This document shows, piece by piece, positions 1-13,900 of a stretch of 64,000 nt of DNA. Numbering within the stretch: position 1 is the first letter of the stretch; every line of letters starts with the position of its first letter. The position numbers and the translations under genes are program-made. Origin of the DNA: Liolophura sinensis. Its lineage: Eukaryota; Mollusca; Polyplacophora; Chitonida; Chitonidae. The stretch is from the NCBI RefSeq assembly GCF_032854445.1, contig NC_088302.1, forward strand, positions 7,435,338-7,499,337. The letters run 5' to 3'. The notes beneath the pieces were generated by a model that worked only from the letters and a program-made list of their open reading frames with translations, was not told the DNA's origin and made no database searches.

Positions 1-583
1 AATGGACCAGCTGTCTTGGTCATGATGAAGCAGTATTAGACCTGTTGTCTTGGTCATGATGAAGCAGTATTAGACCTGTTGTCTTGGTCATGATGAAGCG
101 GTAATGGAGCAGTTGTCTTGGTCATGATGAAGCAGTAATAGACCTGTTGTCTTGGTCATGATGAAGCCGTATTAGACCAGTTGTCTTGGTCATGATGAAT
201 TGGTAATAGACCAGTTGCCTTGGTCATGATGAAGCAGTAATAGACCAGTTGCCTTGGTCATGATGAAGCAGTATTAGACCTGTTGTCTTGGTCATGATGA
301 AGCAGTATTAGACCTGTTGTCCTGGTCATTATGAAGCAGTATTAGACCTGTTGTCTTGGTCATGATGAAGCAGTATTAGACCTGTTGTCTTGGTCATGAT
401 GAAGCAGTATTAGACCAGCTGTCTTGGTCATGATGAAGCAGTATTAGACCAGCTGTCTTGGTCATGATGAAGCGGTAATGGAGCAGTTGTTTTGGTCATG
501 ATGAAGCGGTAATAGACCAGTTGCCTTGGTCATGATGAAGCAGTAATAGACCAGTTGCCTTGGTCATGATGAAATGGTAACAT
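1..583. repeat. 34-bp minisatellite, about 17 copies, truncated by the window edge
   Basis: Unit carries TGGTCATGATGAAGC and a variable CAGTATTAGACCTGTTG or CGGTAATAGACCAGTTG half. Period 34 is measured from successive CAG positions (31, 65). It continues past the left edge. Not a multiple of three, no coding role. Confidence 0.95.
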
Positions 584-3500
584 GTATGACTAATCCTTGG
601 TTGTATGATTGGTCAATGAATCACATCCTAGATAAATTTATTAGTGTATACTGTTTGTAGTTAATCAGACCTTAGATACAGATATGTCGATATCATCATC
701 AGTTTGTTTGTATACAGAAAACGTATTGTTTTGTTTGAAAATCTCCAGATATGATTTGTTTGGCGCTATATACAGATATGATATCGTTTTGTTTATCCCT
801 CTCAACAGATATAATGTTGTTTTGTTTATCCCTCTCAACAGATGTAAACATGGGCCTTCTTTTATTTATCTCCTCAGCAACACACTTGTAGTGGTGATCA
901 TTCCAACACAATACCCAACCTGCCCGGAGAGTGAAAGACGTATCCTCTAGTTTAGGTTATTCCTGCTAACGTGCAGAGACTGCGAGGAGTTTGACACATC
1001 ATTCCCGTTGTAGCCACCACACGCCCCAAATTACCTCAGCAATCAAGAGATGCAGATGTGCTGTTTTATTTATTTATTCCTGTCTAACAGATTTTAATAT
1101 TCACAGAACAGCACAAAGTGTCTCTTCACTGGACTATTTCCTAATGTGTGATAGGACTGTTCTCTCGTGGGTATGGATGTACACTGGAGAAGAGCCAGTG
1201 TACAAATTCTGTTCTCAGCAGTCAGTTGATAAACTATTTTTGGTCTCCAAATCATATCTATAAGAAGACAAGTTGCCAAATGTTGTTCATAATCTTCGCA
1301 AGCCTGGTGTACATTATGTTTATACATGTGATGAACAAAAAAAAGTTGGATAGTCCCGCAACCTAACGCTAAACTTGCTCAGCCATGTAAAAATGTAAAA
1401 AAGTGATATGTGTATTTTTTAGTTGAAAGTCCCGCATTATCGTGCCAATAAATGGACACAACAATGAAAGTAATGAATGCATTGTAGCGACAACGTCACA
1501 GCGTTGAACTCTGAACAGTCGGTTTGTAGCTGACCAGCATAGTGTTCATGGTTGCCTGTGTGTTTATTTGATGTGAAGCAAACATTGTGAACATGTGACG
1601 ACGAGCTGTTCAAACCACCACTCTGTAATGGCTGAAAATGATGGTGATGAACATGCTTTAATGCTGTGGAGTTGTTAATTGGCTTTTCGCTGTTGCATGA
1701 CCAATGACGTCAGCCATCAGTTTGGGGGTACTGTGAGAGTTTATTGTCTTGTTAAAGGATATGTGCATCAGATGAAGACACCATCCACCCTCTGTGAACA
1801 TCGGTGAGGCATGTGGCTCAGATCGTCAGTAAGAAATGTGAGAACTTTATGTACAATGGCATGATTTTCCCACCCTTGTGAGGCTATTGTTCAGTTTGGA
1901 GGACTTGTTAAACACCAGACAAGAGCATGACCACATCATTTACAGATATGATCAGTGGTAGCTCAAGCATCGCTCAACTGCTGTGTGGTCGAGATGATTC
2001 ATACAGGTATTTTATGACCAAAAAAACTTGCTCGACTCTCCAAGGAATTCTTTCCACCAGATACAGCTGTCATAGATGTACAAGAAACTCGCACGGAGAC
2101 TATGACACAAGATGTCTGTGAATGTTTCATGATATGAAAAAAGCCAGGTGTACAGCTTTTATAGACGCTGGAAAAAATGATTCTGCACACTGATTAAAAT
2201 GTGTCAAACATAAAATGCACAGCACTTGTATGGGAAAAACTTCAAAGGATGCATTACCACACAAATGATGGCAGAACTGTTATCTCCATAACGTCAAGAC
2301 GTGTAGATTGTGTTTTCGTATGCAAGCTACGTGTATTCAGTGCAGCATTGACACTCATAAAATACATTGTATTCCTCATCTAACAACAGGAGGGGTGGGA
2401 GATGATATCATTGTCTCATGTCAGTGTGCAGACAAAATGGTGCTGACTAAAATACTGATAGCCAACATGCTATACGCACATTGATCCCGTATGTGCTTGT
2501 AAGACAAGAAACAAATGTTGCTGTAGATTTTTTGCTGATGTATGTAATATAAAATGTACATTTTGACTGACTGAAAATTTTTCCTCATATGGGGAAAAGT
2601 TCTCACACACCCAAAGCTTACTCATGATTTGATTGTTTTAAGTGGGAGGAAGCTGTAGACAATTGTGCAATGTCTCATGTCACTAGAATTCATTTAGACA
2701 CATCCCATGTCATCACACTGATTATTTTCAAAACCCTAACGATATGAAGGGTTGAAAGTCTTCAGTCTGGTAAGGCAACAGCAACTTTATTATGTGTTTT
2801 ACTTGTTAGCTGACACTAAAATATCCCAAAATGGAATAAAATGGAAAATACACCTCAACTGAAGACTTTCTTGCTTTTCAAAGCGTTCCTAGCATGTAAA
2901 TGATGCTTTCAACAGGAAAGATCACTTGAGACGGCCCATTTTTCCAACAGATCATTTTTCAGTCTTGTTTTTGTTTTATACCCACCAATGACATTGATAA
3001 AAGATTCAGCTTTAGTATACCGCAGAGCTACATTGGTGTGTCCAAGGATCAAGCTAGGTGATCACAGGTTCAGTCATCAAACCATTGGAAATGAAGGTTA
3101 TGTGTTTGAATCCAGCTCCAAATGACTCAGTATTGTGTGTTACCTGGCAGGTTGTCGTGGTTCCCACTGGGCTCTGTCTGGTTTCCATACACCTGTATGT
3201 GGTCTGGAGTACAAATGATGCCAGACAAGACCGATGGATTGGATAGTATATAACACTATGAACACTGCAGATGTCTGTGAATAAAAATCTGCAATTGGTG
3301 AACATCTTCTCCAGGTTGAAGACTTTCAACTTAAAATGTCTATTCACTTGGTCAGGAACCTCCCTTAGCTGTCGTCTTGTGACTGTGTATGTTTGTTGTG
3401 TCAAATTACATGTATGTATAGAACAGCTTAATTTCTGTTTCTTTAGGTTAATTTCTTGAGGAGAAAGTCACTGGTTACCTAGGGAAAACTTTCTTTTGTA

Positions 3501-6500
3501 TTCTGAGAGTTGTATTAAATAGAAATGCCAAAGAGGTTTCAGTTACTAGCTTCAGTCCTGGATGCCTTGCCAGGTACCTGGGACAATCCTGGCTGTATAC
3601 TTTCTTGCTGTATTAAAACCATGTGAACTTCATTACCCCATAAATCAATATTGATTAATAGGAGTACTGAAGCTAAAAACTAAGACCTAAAAACAAAGAA
3701 AATGCTGTTTTCTGGAAAATAAATTTGGTTTAGTGGTCTGTTGTGATATATCTGAAGTAAATATATGACAAATAATGAAGTCAAGGCATCATCACGTAAA
3801 TGTAACAAAGGTTTCACAAGCTTTCCATCCACATGCCAGGATCATTTATCACTTCACAAGCTTTCCATCCACATGCCAGGATCATTTATCACTTGATAAT
3901 GATCCCAGCCTGTGGATCAAAAGCTTGTGAAGTGATAATGATCCCGGCATGTGGATTCAAAGCTTGTGAAACCTTTGTTAAATTTGTGTTGTGATGCCTT
4001 GACTTCATTATTATTATTGAACCCACGTACATCTAGAGTCTTAAGCAGTCGATAAGTACACGACTTTCGCAGTGCAGTTTTAGGTTTGTACCTGCTTGTG
4101 ACAGTCATAGGAAAGCTTGGTATGCACATGTAGAAGTAGTTCTATCAGAATTCAGTTGAAGTACTTTTATCATCAAGTCCTGCCACAGAGAACAACATGA
4201 AGATTCTTCAGCAGTACCATCAGCAAAATGTGCAGTGTGCAACTTTATGAAGAGCTCAGATTTATGATGTTCATGAGGCAGTAACTCAAGTGTAAATCCC
4301 AATAAAGAGGAAAAGAACATACTCATATTAGACAAGGGTTTTAGTTGTCTGTTTATATTTCCTATAACGGACAGTAAATTTGAGTCAATGTAAATTAAAC
4401 ACAACCGGTTTTATTTAAATTTTGGAGTTAAGCCCCCTTCTGAAGGCATATACATATATACATCATACAAGCAAGCAGATCGACTTTAAAATATACAGAT
4501 GTATAAAAGAAACATAAAACAAAACAGATCATCTTTGGTGTGTCAACACTGAACACATGTATGTGGTACAGTGCATTAGCTAACTGAATTTTGAGATATT
4601 TTTGGATTTGCTTACAAGGCACTCAGAATTATAGGTGTAAAGTTTTTGTTTCAATATATTTTGCCAGGATTACAACATTGTTGAATATTGTTTCACACTT
4701 TCTTCTTGAAAAGCTCAAGAACCCAGAAGATTCTGTTAAGAATAGATTTGGTTTGGAAAAGTGTAATGTCTACAAAAATTTTTTTGAAAGTCGGTAAATG
4801 GCCTAAACTTTCTCCCATGAAGAAGTTGCATTTTGTGCCCGATTGTTAAAGTTCTACTCATCTTTTGAGGTTTTGTTTAGAAGGTGGGATTATATTTGAT
4901 TGAAAGATTTTAAATTTCTGCAGTGGAAGTTAAATTTTATTAGATTTTAGTTGCGTTTAAAAATACAATTTTGAGATGAAATTTGAAGTTATTTACATGT
5001 ACTATGTTCCAATGTCAAAATTCAGTCTGAACCAAAATCAAAGTGTGACCATTTATTTCACCACATGATCGTAATTTAGTGGCTACCAGTTGTGAAGTGT
5101 TTCTGGGGCTATCTACATATACACATATATATTATTTAGGCTGTAAAGACTGTCAAGTCAGTCTTTTTGTATAGTCTGACTGTTGACAATTGTGTAAATA
5201 ATTGTAAACATTTCAACATGCAAGTAAAGTTGTTTACATGTCACAATTACATCTTGTTTTATTTTGAATTTGTTTTGTGTGATCCTGTTCAGAAGTTTTT
5301 TGCAGGTAGAGGATGCCTGTGATATTAAACCACTGACCCTTGGCAAGTTACTGACAACCTTTCCCACAAGTGATGAGTAGACGTAAGCACCGTATCTGTA
5401 GAGGATATATGGTCTACAATAAATATTACACTGCGCCAGATAAGGATTGTTGACTGCTTCTCGTCATCAAAGCCCCACGAGCAGTGACAGTGGGGGAACC
5501 TGTAAAGTTACCTCATTTGTCCGAGCAAATGACAAGACAAACACTTAAACCACTCAGCCATGGCAGCAGTAGGCCTTCATGCACATCTCCAGTTCAGCTA
5601 AGATGTAACATGAATATCACACTTGTACTCTGGTTAGAAGCAGATGCTTAAGAGTTGGCTCCCACAACAGGTGATAACATTTGAGCTAACCTTAAGGACA
5701 CTGAGAACAGGGCTTATCTCTCCAATTACAGAATTGAATCATCATTCAGTGTTAGCCATAAGCTGCAAATCTATGAATTCACCTGATTTTCATTTAGTTA
5801 TCTGAATTGTGATTCGTGGATATTCAGTTATAGTCACTGCAAGCGAAATGTAAATCTGATTTGAAACTGGGTAATGTAGGCCAGAGCAGACCAGACCGAG
5901 GCAGACTTGACAAGGTTTTACCTGTTCAGGTGTGTTATCTGACCTAGATGTATAAAAAGGATAGACACACTAGCTTACTGGTGACCAGGTGACCTTTGTT
6001 ATCAGTAAAATCTTACACTACCAATAACCAAAGGAAGTATCAGCCGCTTTGGGGCCTCAATAAAAACATCATATAAAGCTGTGATGAAAATGGTTAATTT
6101 TATTATATTAAAAGTACATACTCAGTGGTATGGCTGTCACATAATAATCCTAAAACTGGATCAAGGCGAGGATACAAAAGTTGACAGGAAGTTTTAATTA
6201 TCATCGTCGCTTTTTGTTTTGCCCTGGGCTCATGTTTTAAGTTACTGTTAACCAAACATGAAGGCATGGTAGCTCACCCAGGCCCACTGTTGTTGAATTG
6301 GGGCAAAGTCAGATTTTATGACGGGACACCCCCCTTTTTTTTTTACTCTTCTGAATGATTAATTTTAAAAAGCACAACCACATAACCAAAAAATCTGGAT
6401 GACACATCTCTCACTTGCACTCTGTTACATTTGCAAAATTCCTCCATGTAATGCATTAGAGATGCATCTTTTAGATCGTCAGTAGAGGAGCTTCACAAAC

Positions 6501-7885
6501 TCCCAAAAAATATAAGTCTTCCATCAGTTGCTTAAGCATATACATACATTCACATATCGCATATGCATGTGAACACAGTAAAACACCTGATCAGGTAAAA
6601 AAAAAATTGATAACAATAAAAATATTCAAAATGCAACATTTGAGCCAACCTTAAAGACAGCATGCGTCAAATCACAAAAGGAACCTTTAGAAAGCAAAAT
6701 ACATAGAGGAAATAAGAGAAGAATCTGCTTTCAAGCCGATACACAAGACCAATCTCATAATAGTCACCTGAACTAAAATGGATGTAATATACTATTGTTC
6801 TACACATAATAGGTGTACATTAACATCAACCTGAGCCAACAAACTACATGTATTTACATTGACCGTATTAAGCATGTTAAACTTGCATGAGCAAATGAGT
6901 CATTCCTGGTGAAATTGGATGTAACTACAAAAATTACATAACAGCTTTTACACGTAATGCTGTAAATTTCATCTCAGCATTTCATGAACATAACAGCAGT
7001 AAAAATCATGCATAAAGTTTGTGTGTGTGTGTGTTTTTTTTTCCTGCAGACAGTGGTAGAGGGTCAACATCATGCAGCAGTTGTACAACAGTTATATAAG
7101 CACCTTTGTCCGTTCTCTATATAAAGGGGTGTTGAAAATATTTAGCTCTTTGCTACAATTTGTCAGAAGATTTGACGTTCTCAGTTCCACCCAGTCATAC
7201 ATAAATCCAACATGCTGCGAAAAGGGTAAGAGTGGTCTCCTTAAGTATAAATGACTTCCACACGCGATCATAACTGTACAGTTTTCCCTAAAGTTCCCTC
7301 CCAGAGCATCGGACTAAAAAATGTAGCCACTCTTTCTTCTGACACCAAATACCTGGACTCCGTCACAGACTTGATGCGACTGTGCTAAGCCAGGACACAT
7401 TGCCAAAACTTGCAGACTTCACACGGACCCAATAAATGCAGAGAACAAGAAAATTTACACACTTTATGGTTTTGTTATGCATTTGTGTAGATTTGCAAAC
7501 AGACATGACACAATTCTGATGAAAAAGGAGAGAAATAGGCTATAATACTGTTCAAAAAAGGTCCTTTTATAACAACAGCAGGATACCACAAAAGTAGAGA
7601 CATACATGTATTAAGGACGTTATTATCATTGTAAACTGAACACTAATAGTTAACATCTGTTGCAAACGTATTCCTTTAACAATTAAAATACATCTATATG
7701 ATGTATCTAAAATAAAGTGGTCATTTTGGGACTCTCCCAGTCGTTTCCAGTGAAACAAGTCACAACGCTGCTTGCTATGAAAAATATCAAATATTTTTAC
7801 ATGAAATATAATGGCAATTAGAGGGATGGATCTATCTGGACATAAAAACATTAAAAAGCTGATACAAAAACCTTATCCTCCATGT
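584..7885. other. No gene identified downstream of ALDH2
   Basis: Read on both strands: only short AT-rich open frames with no recognisable domain, plus the fold-back element at 3771-4012. The part next to 7886 should include the ALDH2 3' UTR, whose end I cannot place. Confidence 0.6.
3771..4012. mobile_element. 242-bp fold-back (hairpin) element
   Basis: The left arm starts AATAATGAAGTCAAGGCATC and the right arm ends with its complement, GATGCCTTGACTTCATTATT (one base differs). Inside, each arm carries a roughly 50-bp block (CACAAGCTTTCCATCCACATG...) twice, so arms of about 120 bp can pair almost end to end. No open frame. It looks like a MITE-like or fold-back element with internal duplication. 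Confidence 0.8.
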
Positions 7886-7918
7886 CTAAGAGTTTTTCTG
7901 TGGAATCTTTATGGTCAC
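7886..7918 (-). CDS. ALDH2: ALDH2 coding exon 14: C-terminus and stop
   Basis: 33 nt; acceptor ttttgcag. Encodes [10 protein letters not shown] followed by TAG at 7888-7886. The KIPQKNS-type end is typical of ALDH1/2 and shows the gene is complete at its 3' end. I saw no AATAAA on the transcribed strand within about 400 bases downstream. Confidence 0.94.
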   Translation of the reverse strand: MTIKIPQKNS

Positions 7919-10900
7919 CTGCAAAAAACAAAGCAAACATGATAAAAACCAATATACATTGTGAACAACCTACATGTAATTCATAGAGAACTTAAATGGC
8001 ACCAAGATAGAAGTCGGAAAATATTTCTCTTGAAACATTTCATACAACCGGTTTCTTTTCTTACACCAATGTAGTCGCCTGGAGTTTTGCACATGTTGGC
8101 TTTCTCTTCAGTCATAGGTAGGGAGGTCTGTCAGTAACCTGCTGATTGCTGTGGGTTTCCCCGGTTTCCTCCAATCATATTGCTGGCTACCATTGCATCA
8201 GTGAAATACTCTTGAGTACGGCATGAAACACCAATCAAATGAACAAATCAATCCATCAAATCAAGCTTTCAGCAGGATCAGCTTTAAGCCAGGGTATCTG
8301 CTAGATACTTGTAAATTGGCGATGGTTCATCCTGGTTTCCCCTACATGTATAACCCTGATTGTTGTAGTAGTCATGAACAACAATCAAAAATAAGCCTGA
8401 TTGTTGTAGTAGTCATGAACAAGAATCAAAAATAACCCTGATTGTTGTTGTAGTCATGAACAACAATCAAAAGAAGTCAATATATTTATCCTAATTCCTC
8501 AACCTTTTTGCATATGAAACAACAGCTTTCAGTGCAATTTATGCACACTTTCAGTTTTATTTTGGAGACAAAAACTACAGTGGTTGGATGGGCCAAATTC
8601 AGAGCTTTACAAAAAGTGTGATTTTATCAGCCTACACAGAACAAAGCCTTCAGAATATGACTGAATAAACATCTTGTGCACATGCGTAAAAGGTTGAAGA
8701 ATTACGATACACATCAGTTGTATACGTAATTAAACACCTGGCACAAAGGTTGAAGAATACCTGTAGTACCACAGGACTGAGCGTACATACTAGAGCTGCA
8801 ATGATACTGACCGTTTTCACTTCTGTGTACGCCTCCAGGCCATACTCTCCCAACTCACGACCATTCCCAGACATCTTGTACCCGCCGAATGGAGCAGCCG
8901 CATCAAACACATCATAACAGTTCACCCTGTATGGTTTGAGAAAATAAAACTACAGGTATGATACCTAAAACAAAAAAACATCTACTGTCTTATTGGACTT
9001 GTGGAGTGTTGTCTGTCTTGCGTTACCAACATGGCAATGAGCAGAGCTGGTAGCAGAACCGTTGAAAAGTTACTACAAATCCCACAACATAAACGATAGT
9101 TGTGAGGCAGCCCTATTGTCAAACTTTAGTTTCTCTTTAAGGAAACTACATATAGTTTACATTCTTGTTCTGGAAAGTGCAGTACAACAGAAAACTTAGT
9201 GTACAGAGACACCAAAATCTGCATCACATGCTGAAATAAGTCACAGTGCTATGTGGCACCAATAAAAACCACGACTTTTGCCATGCAAATGCCATAGCAT
9301 GGTCTGCAATGATGCTAGGCCCTGTATTCAAAGATCAAAAAAACATATACGCAGATATCCAATTTAACTGAGCCTGCATGTAAAGCAACCGGTTATAAAT
9401 TCACAAATGTTATCATCTATGAGTTTTCAAAACAATTTACCACACAGTGCCTGCCCTTAGGCTGTTGCTGAGGTACAGAGCCTTCTCCACATCACGGGTA
9501 AAGACAGCCGCAGCCAGGCCATAAACCGTCTTGTGAGCCCGCTCTATCAGCTCTTCCATGTTCTTAAACTTCATGATCTGCATCACTGGGCCAAAAATCT
9601 ATAGAACATCAAAGAAATGCAAATCTTGCAGGCATTTTCTACACACAACTGAATGTAACCATTCACACAAACAGCAGCAGTTAACTTCAGGTGAGTTCAT
9701 TAGACATGCATACCTACCAATTAAGCATGAAATGGATTTAAATATAAATGCACCCTATCATTTTAGACGTTAAGATTGATTTAAACTTGATATACCACAC
9801 ACTACAATATCCTTTGGTATTGGTACAATTTGTACACCCAAATTCCTCAAACTTTCATCCAGGTAAGAGCAACTTTCAGTGAACTTTATGCACATTTGTA
9901 ATTTGAGTTTGGAGACAAAACTACATTGGTTGGATTGGCCAATTTCAGGGCTTCACAAAAAGTATAATTTTATCCGTCTACACCCAGTAGTGCTTCAGAA
10001 TAATGCTTGAATATCCAGCTTGTGAATACGGAAAAAAGTTGACAAATGACAGTTCCGCCAAAATTACTGTAAAATTCCCCCAAAATTTGATTAACTTAAC
10101 CTCTAAATACTCCTCCCTAATGAAGGACAGTTGAATTTCACAAACATCCAGATGGACTGCTCCATGGGTCCAATTTGATGGGGAACAATGGGTTCTTTTA
10201 CTGGACTAACAATATCTTCAATGACCATTTGATTCAAACAGAAAAAGCTGTATCTACTATTTTCCCTAACCAGTCTCACTGGGTTACGTATCTGGGATTT
10301 CCTGTTTAAAACTGTTAAACATACTTCTTCTTTTGCAATGGACATGTTGTCTGTGACATCAGAGAACACTGTGGGTTGTACAAAGTAACCCTTGTCTCCA
10401 TGTCTCTCCCCTCCGATATGCAACTTAGCACCCTCCTTCTTGCCACTTTGGATCAGGTTCAGAATTTTACCCATCTGTTCCTTATCCACCTGTTTATGAC
10501 AAAATGAAGTCAGAGTTACAACCACATACCCCATTTACAACCACATACCCCATTCACAACCACATATCCCATTTACAACCACATACCCCATTTACAACCA
10601 CATATCCCATTTCTATAACACAGATAGTCAACTCAATCAGACATCAGGAAGTAGCAAACAATAGCTAGTCAGCCACACTGGAGCCCGTTTAACATGGGCT
10701 GGTATTGCCAGAGTGCTCCAATCAAATAAATGTAAGCCAAATCAACCCAATACCATGCTTCCATTGAAAACCTAAAGTGATTCTAGAAAGGGGTTTTGAG
10801 GTTTGCTTGAAACATGGGATGATATTCTATCGGAAAATTGTCAGTTTCAGCACCAAAACTAATATTTTGTACCATTTATGGCAATCATATTTTAACCAAG

Positions 10901-13900
10901 CTTGAGAGTGTAATAAAAGAGATGCAATATCTGAAGGTTTTCTTCCCTGAAAGTATGTATACAAACGTGTAGTGTAACAGCTTTGTGAAAAATTTGCATT
11001 ATATTAAATGTGTGTTTAATATAATATAATGGGAGAGGTTTGGTAAGACGCTGACATTACCACCATAATACATGTGTACCCAGTAAACCAAGACACATCA
11101 AATCTCCACTGTTAAATATCATCTAGTTTTAGTAAATCACATGCTTGTGTTTTGGGAAATTCAGCAGATGGCTTTCAAGTAAATAATAGTTTTCTCGCTT
11201 CTACACAACTTATTGGTGTTATTATCTTCATATCCTACAATAATCAAGTCAGAAAGTTTGTCACATGTCTGCCCTAGGGAGATAGTGTATTCTGGTTTCC
11301 TTCACCTGTAAATCAAACTATTGTCTCTGTAAGTGAAAATTTCTTGAATACAGCAAATACCAATTGGATAAATAAATACTGTACTTTACATAGATCTAAG
11401 TGGCACTTCATTCATCCATCTTAGACAGACAGTTAAGAGAGTTTTTTTTTTGTAAAACTCTGATTAACTTCTATCAGAAAAACTTCCATGTTGCCATCAA
11501 AAGTATCATTTTAAGGCCCTTTTATTTGTCTGAAAGTGCATTTTTACAGAACTTTGGGTGAATGACAGTAATTCATATGTTAGAGCTGTTATCACATGGG
11601 GGTTTTGGGTGAAGTTTATAGCAAAACAGTGTGTGTTCCACAACATGTATATATGCAACCCACCCACCTGTGGGCCCTGTTCTGTTGAGGGGTCAAAGGG
11701 GTCCCCAAGAGACATTTTCTTTGCCCTGTCCACACTGCGCGCCACAAATTCATCATACACTTTCTCCTCCACAAAGATGCGCGAGCCGGCGCAGCAACAC
11801 TGGCCCTGGTTGAAGAACAGCCCAAAATGAGCCTGCTCAACAGCTGTATCCACTGTAACATGACCAGGTGTACATGCTTAATGATCAATCCAGAATAACT
11901 ACAGTAAACAGGCTAAATACCAGGTATGAAGAATTTAAGCATGCATCAATGCAAACATGGTTATTTATTTATTTTTTTGATAGGTGTTCTATGCCATACT
12001 GAAGAGTATTTCACTTATACGACGGCGGTCAGCATTTTAGTGGGACGAAACCAGACAGAGCCCAGGGGAATTCAACAACCATTTGCAGGTTGCTGCCAGA
12101 TACAGGTTAAAGATTGACCCAGAGTAACTAGAGTATACACGCTAAATATGCATAATTTAAGCATGCATGAAGCCAAGTATGGTTATTGATTCTAGGCCTA
12201 ATTTTTCAAATCCGATGTGAACCATCACTTGTTCCTGTGAATTTCATGGTTGTAAATCTTGGATTGTTTTGCACTGTCCAGATTAGGTATATGTTCCATG
12301 GCCGTAGAGAAAGTGTTGCTTCCCCAGGCCAAACTTACAATCGGCATCTGAGAGGATGATGTTGGGGCTCTTCCCACCAAGCTCCAGCGTGACTTTCTTC
12401 AGATTGCTGCGGGCAGCCATTTGTGGAATCAACTGGCCAACCTAAAACGAAAAAAAAAACAAAAAAAAAAACACAATCACTCTGATATTGTGTAACTTCT
12501 TCTAGAAACTAAAATACACACACACACGATGTTCATACACTGGAATCAAAATATTCCCAGCTTTTCCCAGACAGCACTTAAAGAACATAAAATTGCTCAT
12601 CACTAATATGTGATTATTGTACTTGTAGCAGATACTACTTTAAATTGTGAAACAAACAGGACATCATCCTACCTTGCAAGTAAACGTCTGAACACCATTC
12701 TATGAGAACCAGGCAGAATCAGGCAAAATGAGTCAATGACGAAATTTTTGGTCAAATACAACACATCTTGTATAAGACTTAAAGTCAGACAAAAAACAGA
12801 CTGACCACTCCAGAACCTCTGGCATGTTGACAAACCCAGGCCAATCACAATGCCATGTTAAGTCCAACAAAAACATTTCATTAATGCAATTCTTTGAAGT
12901 CAGTCAAATTGAATACCATTACTTGTTGGTGTCTTCTGTACTCAGTCCACTGAATACCATTACTTGTTGGTATCTTCTGTACTCAGTCCACTGAATACCA
13001 TTACTTGTTGGTGTCTTCTGTACTCAGTCCACTGAATACCATTACTTGTTGGTGTCTTCTGTACTCAGTCCACTGAATACCATTACTTGTTGGTGTCTTC
13101 TGTACTCAGTCCACTGAATACCATTACTTGTTGGTGTCTTCTGTACTCAGTCCACTGAATACCATTACTTGTTGGTGTCTTCTGTACTCAGCCCACTGAA
13201 TACCATTACTTGTTGGTATCTTCTGTACTCAGTCCACTGAATACCATTACTTGTTGGTGTCTTCTGTACTCAGTCCACTGAATACCATTACTTGTTGGTA
13301 TCTTCTGTACTCAGTCCAAATAAAACTCATAATTGCAATCCTTCATACTGAATCTAATGAAAACCCCTCATTGCTCTAAGCCTTCATACTGGATCCACTG
13401 AAAACCCCTCACTGCTCTAAGCCTTCATACTGGACCCACTGAAAACCCCTCATTGCTCTAAGCCTTCATACTGGATCCACTGAAAACCCCTCATTGCTCT
13501 AAGCCTACATACTGGATCCACTGAAAACTCCCCATTGCTCTAAACATTCATACTGGATCCAAAGAAAACCCCTCATTGCTCCAAGCCTTCATACTGGATC
13601 CACAGGAAACCCCTCATTGCTCTAAGCCTTCATACTGGATCCACGGAAATATCCTCATTGCTCTAAGCCTTCATACTGGATCCACTGAAAACCCCTCATT
13701 GCTCTAAGCCTTCATACTGGATCCAAAGAAAACCCCTCATTGCTCTAAGCCTTCATACTGGATCCACAGAAAACCCCTCATTGCTCTGAGCCTACATAAT
13801 GGATCCACTGAAAACTCCTCATTGCTCTAAACATTCATACTGGATCCACAGAAAACTTCTTATTGCTCTGAGCCTACATAATGGATCCACTGAAAAACCC

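Noticed and set aside
1-583. CRISPR-like regular repeat
   Set aside because: Units are contiguous with no unique spacers, and the genome is eukaryotic; it is a minisatellite.
11558-11830. Plus-strand open frames over ALDH2 exon 10
   Set aside because: Antisense shadows of the coding exon; the minus-strand reading carries the catalytic motif.
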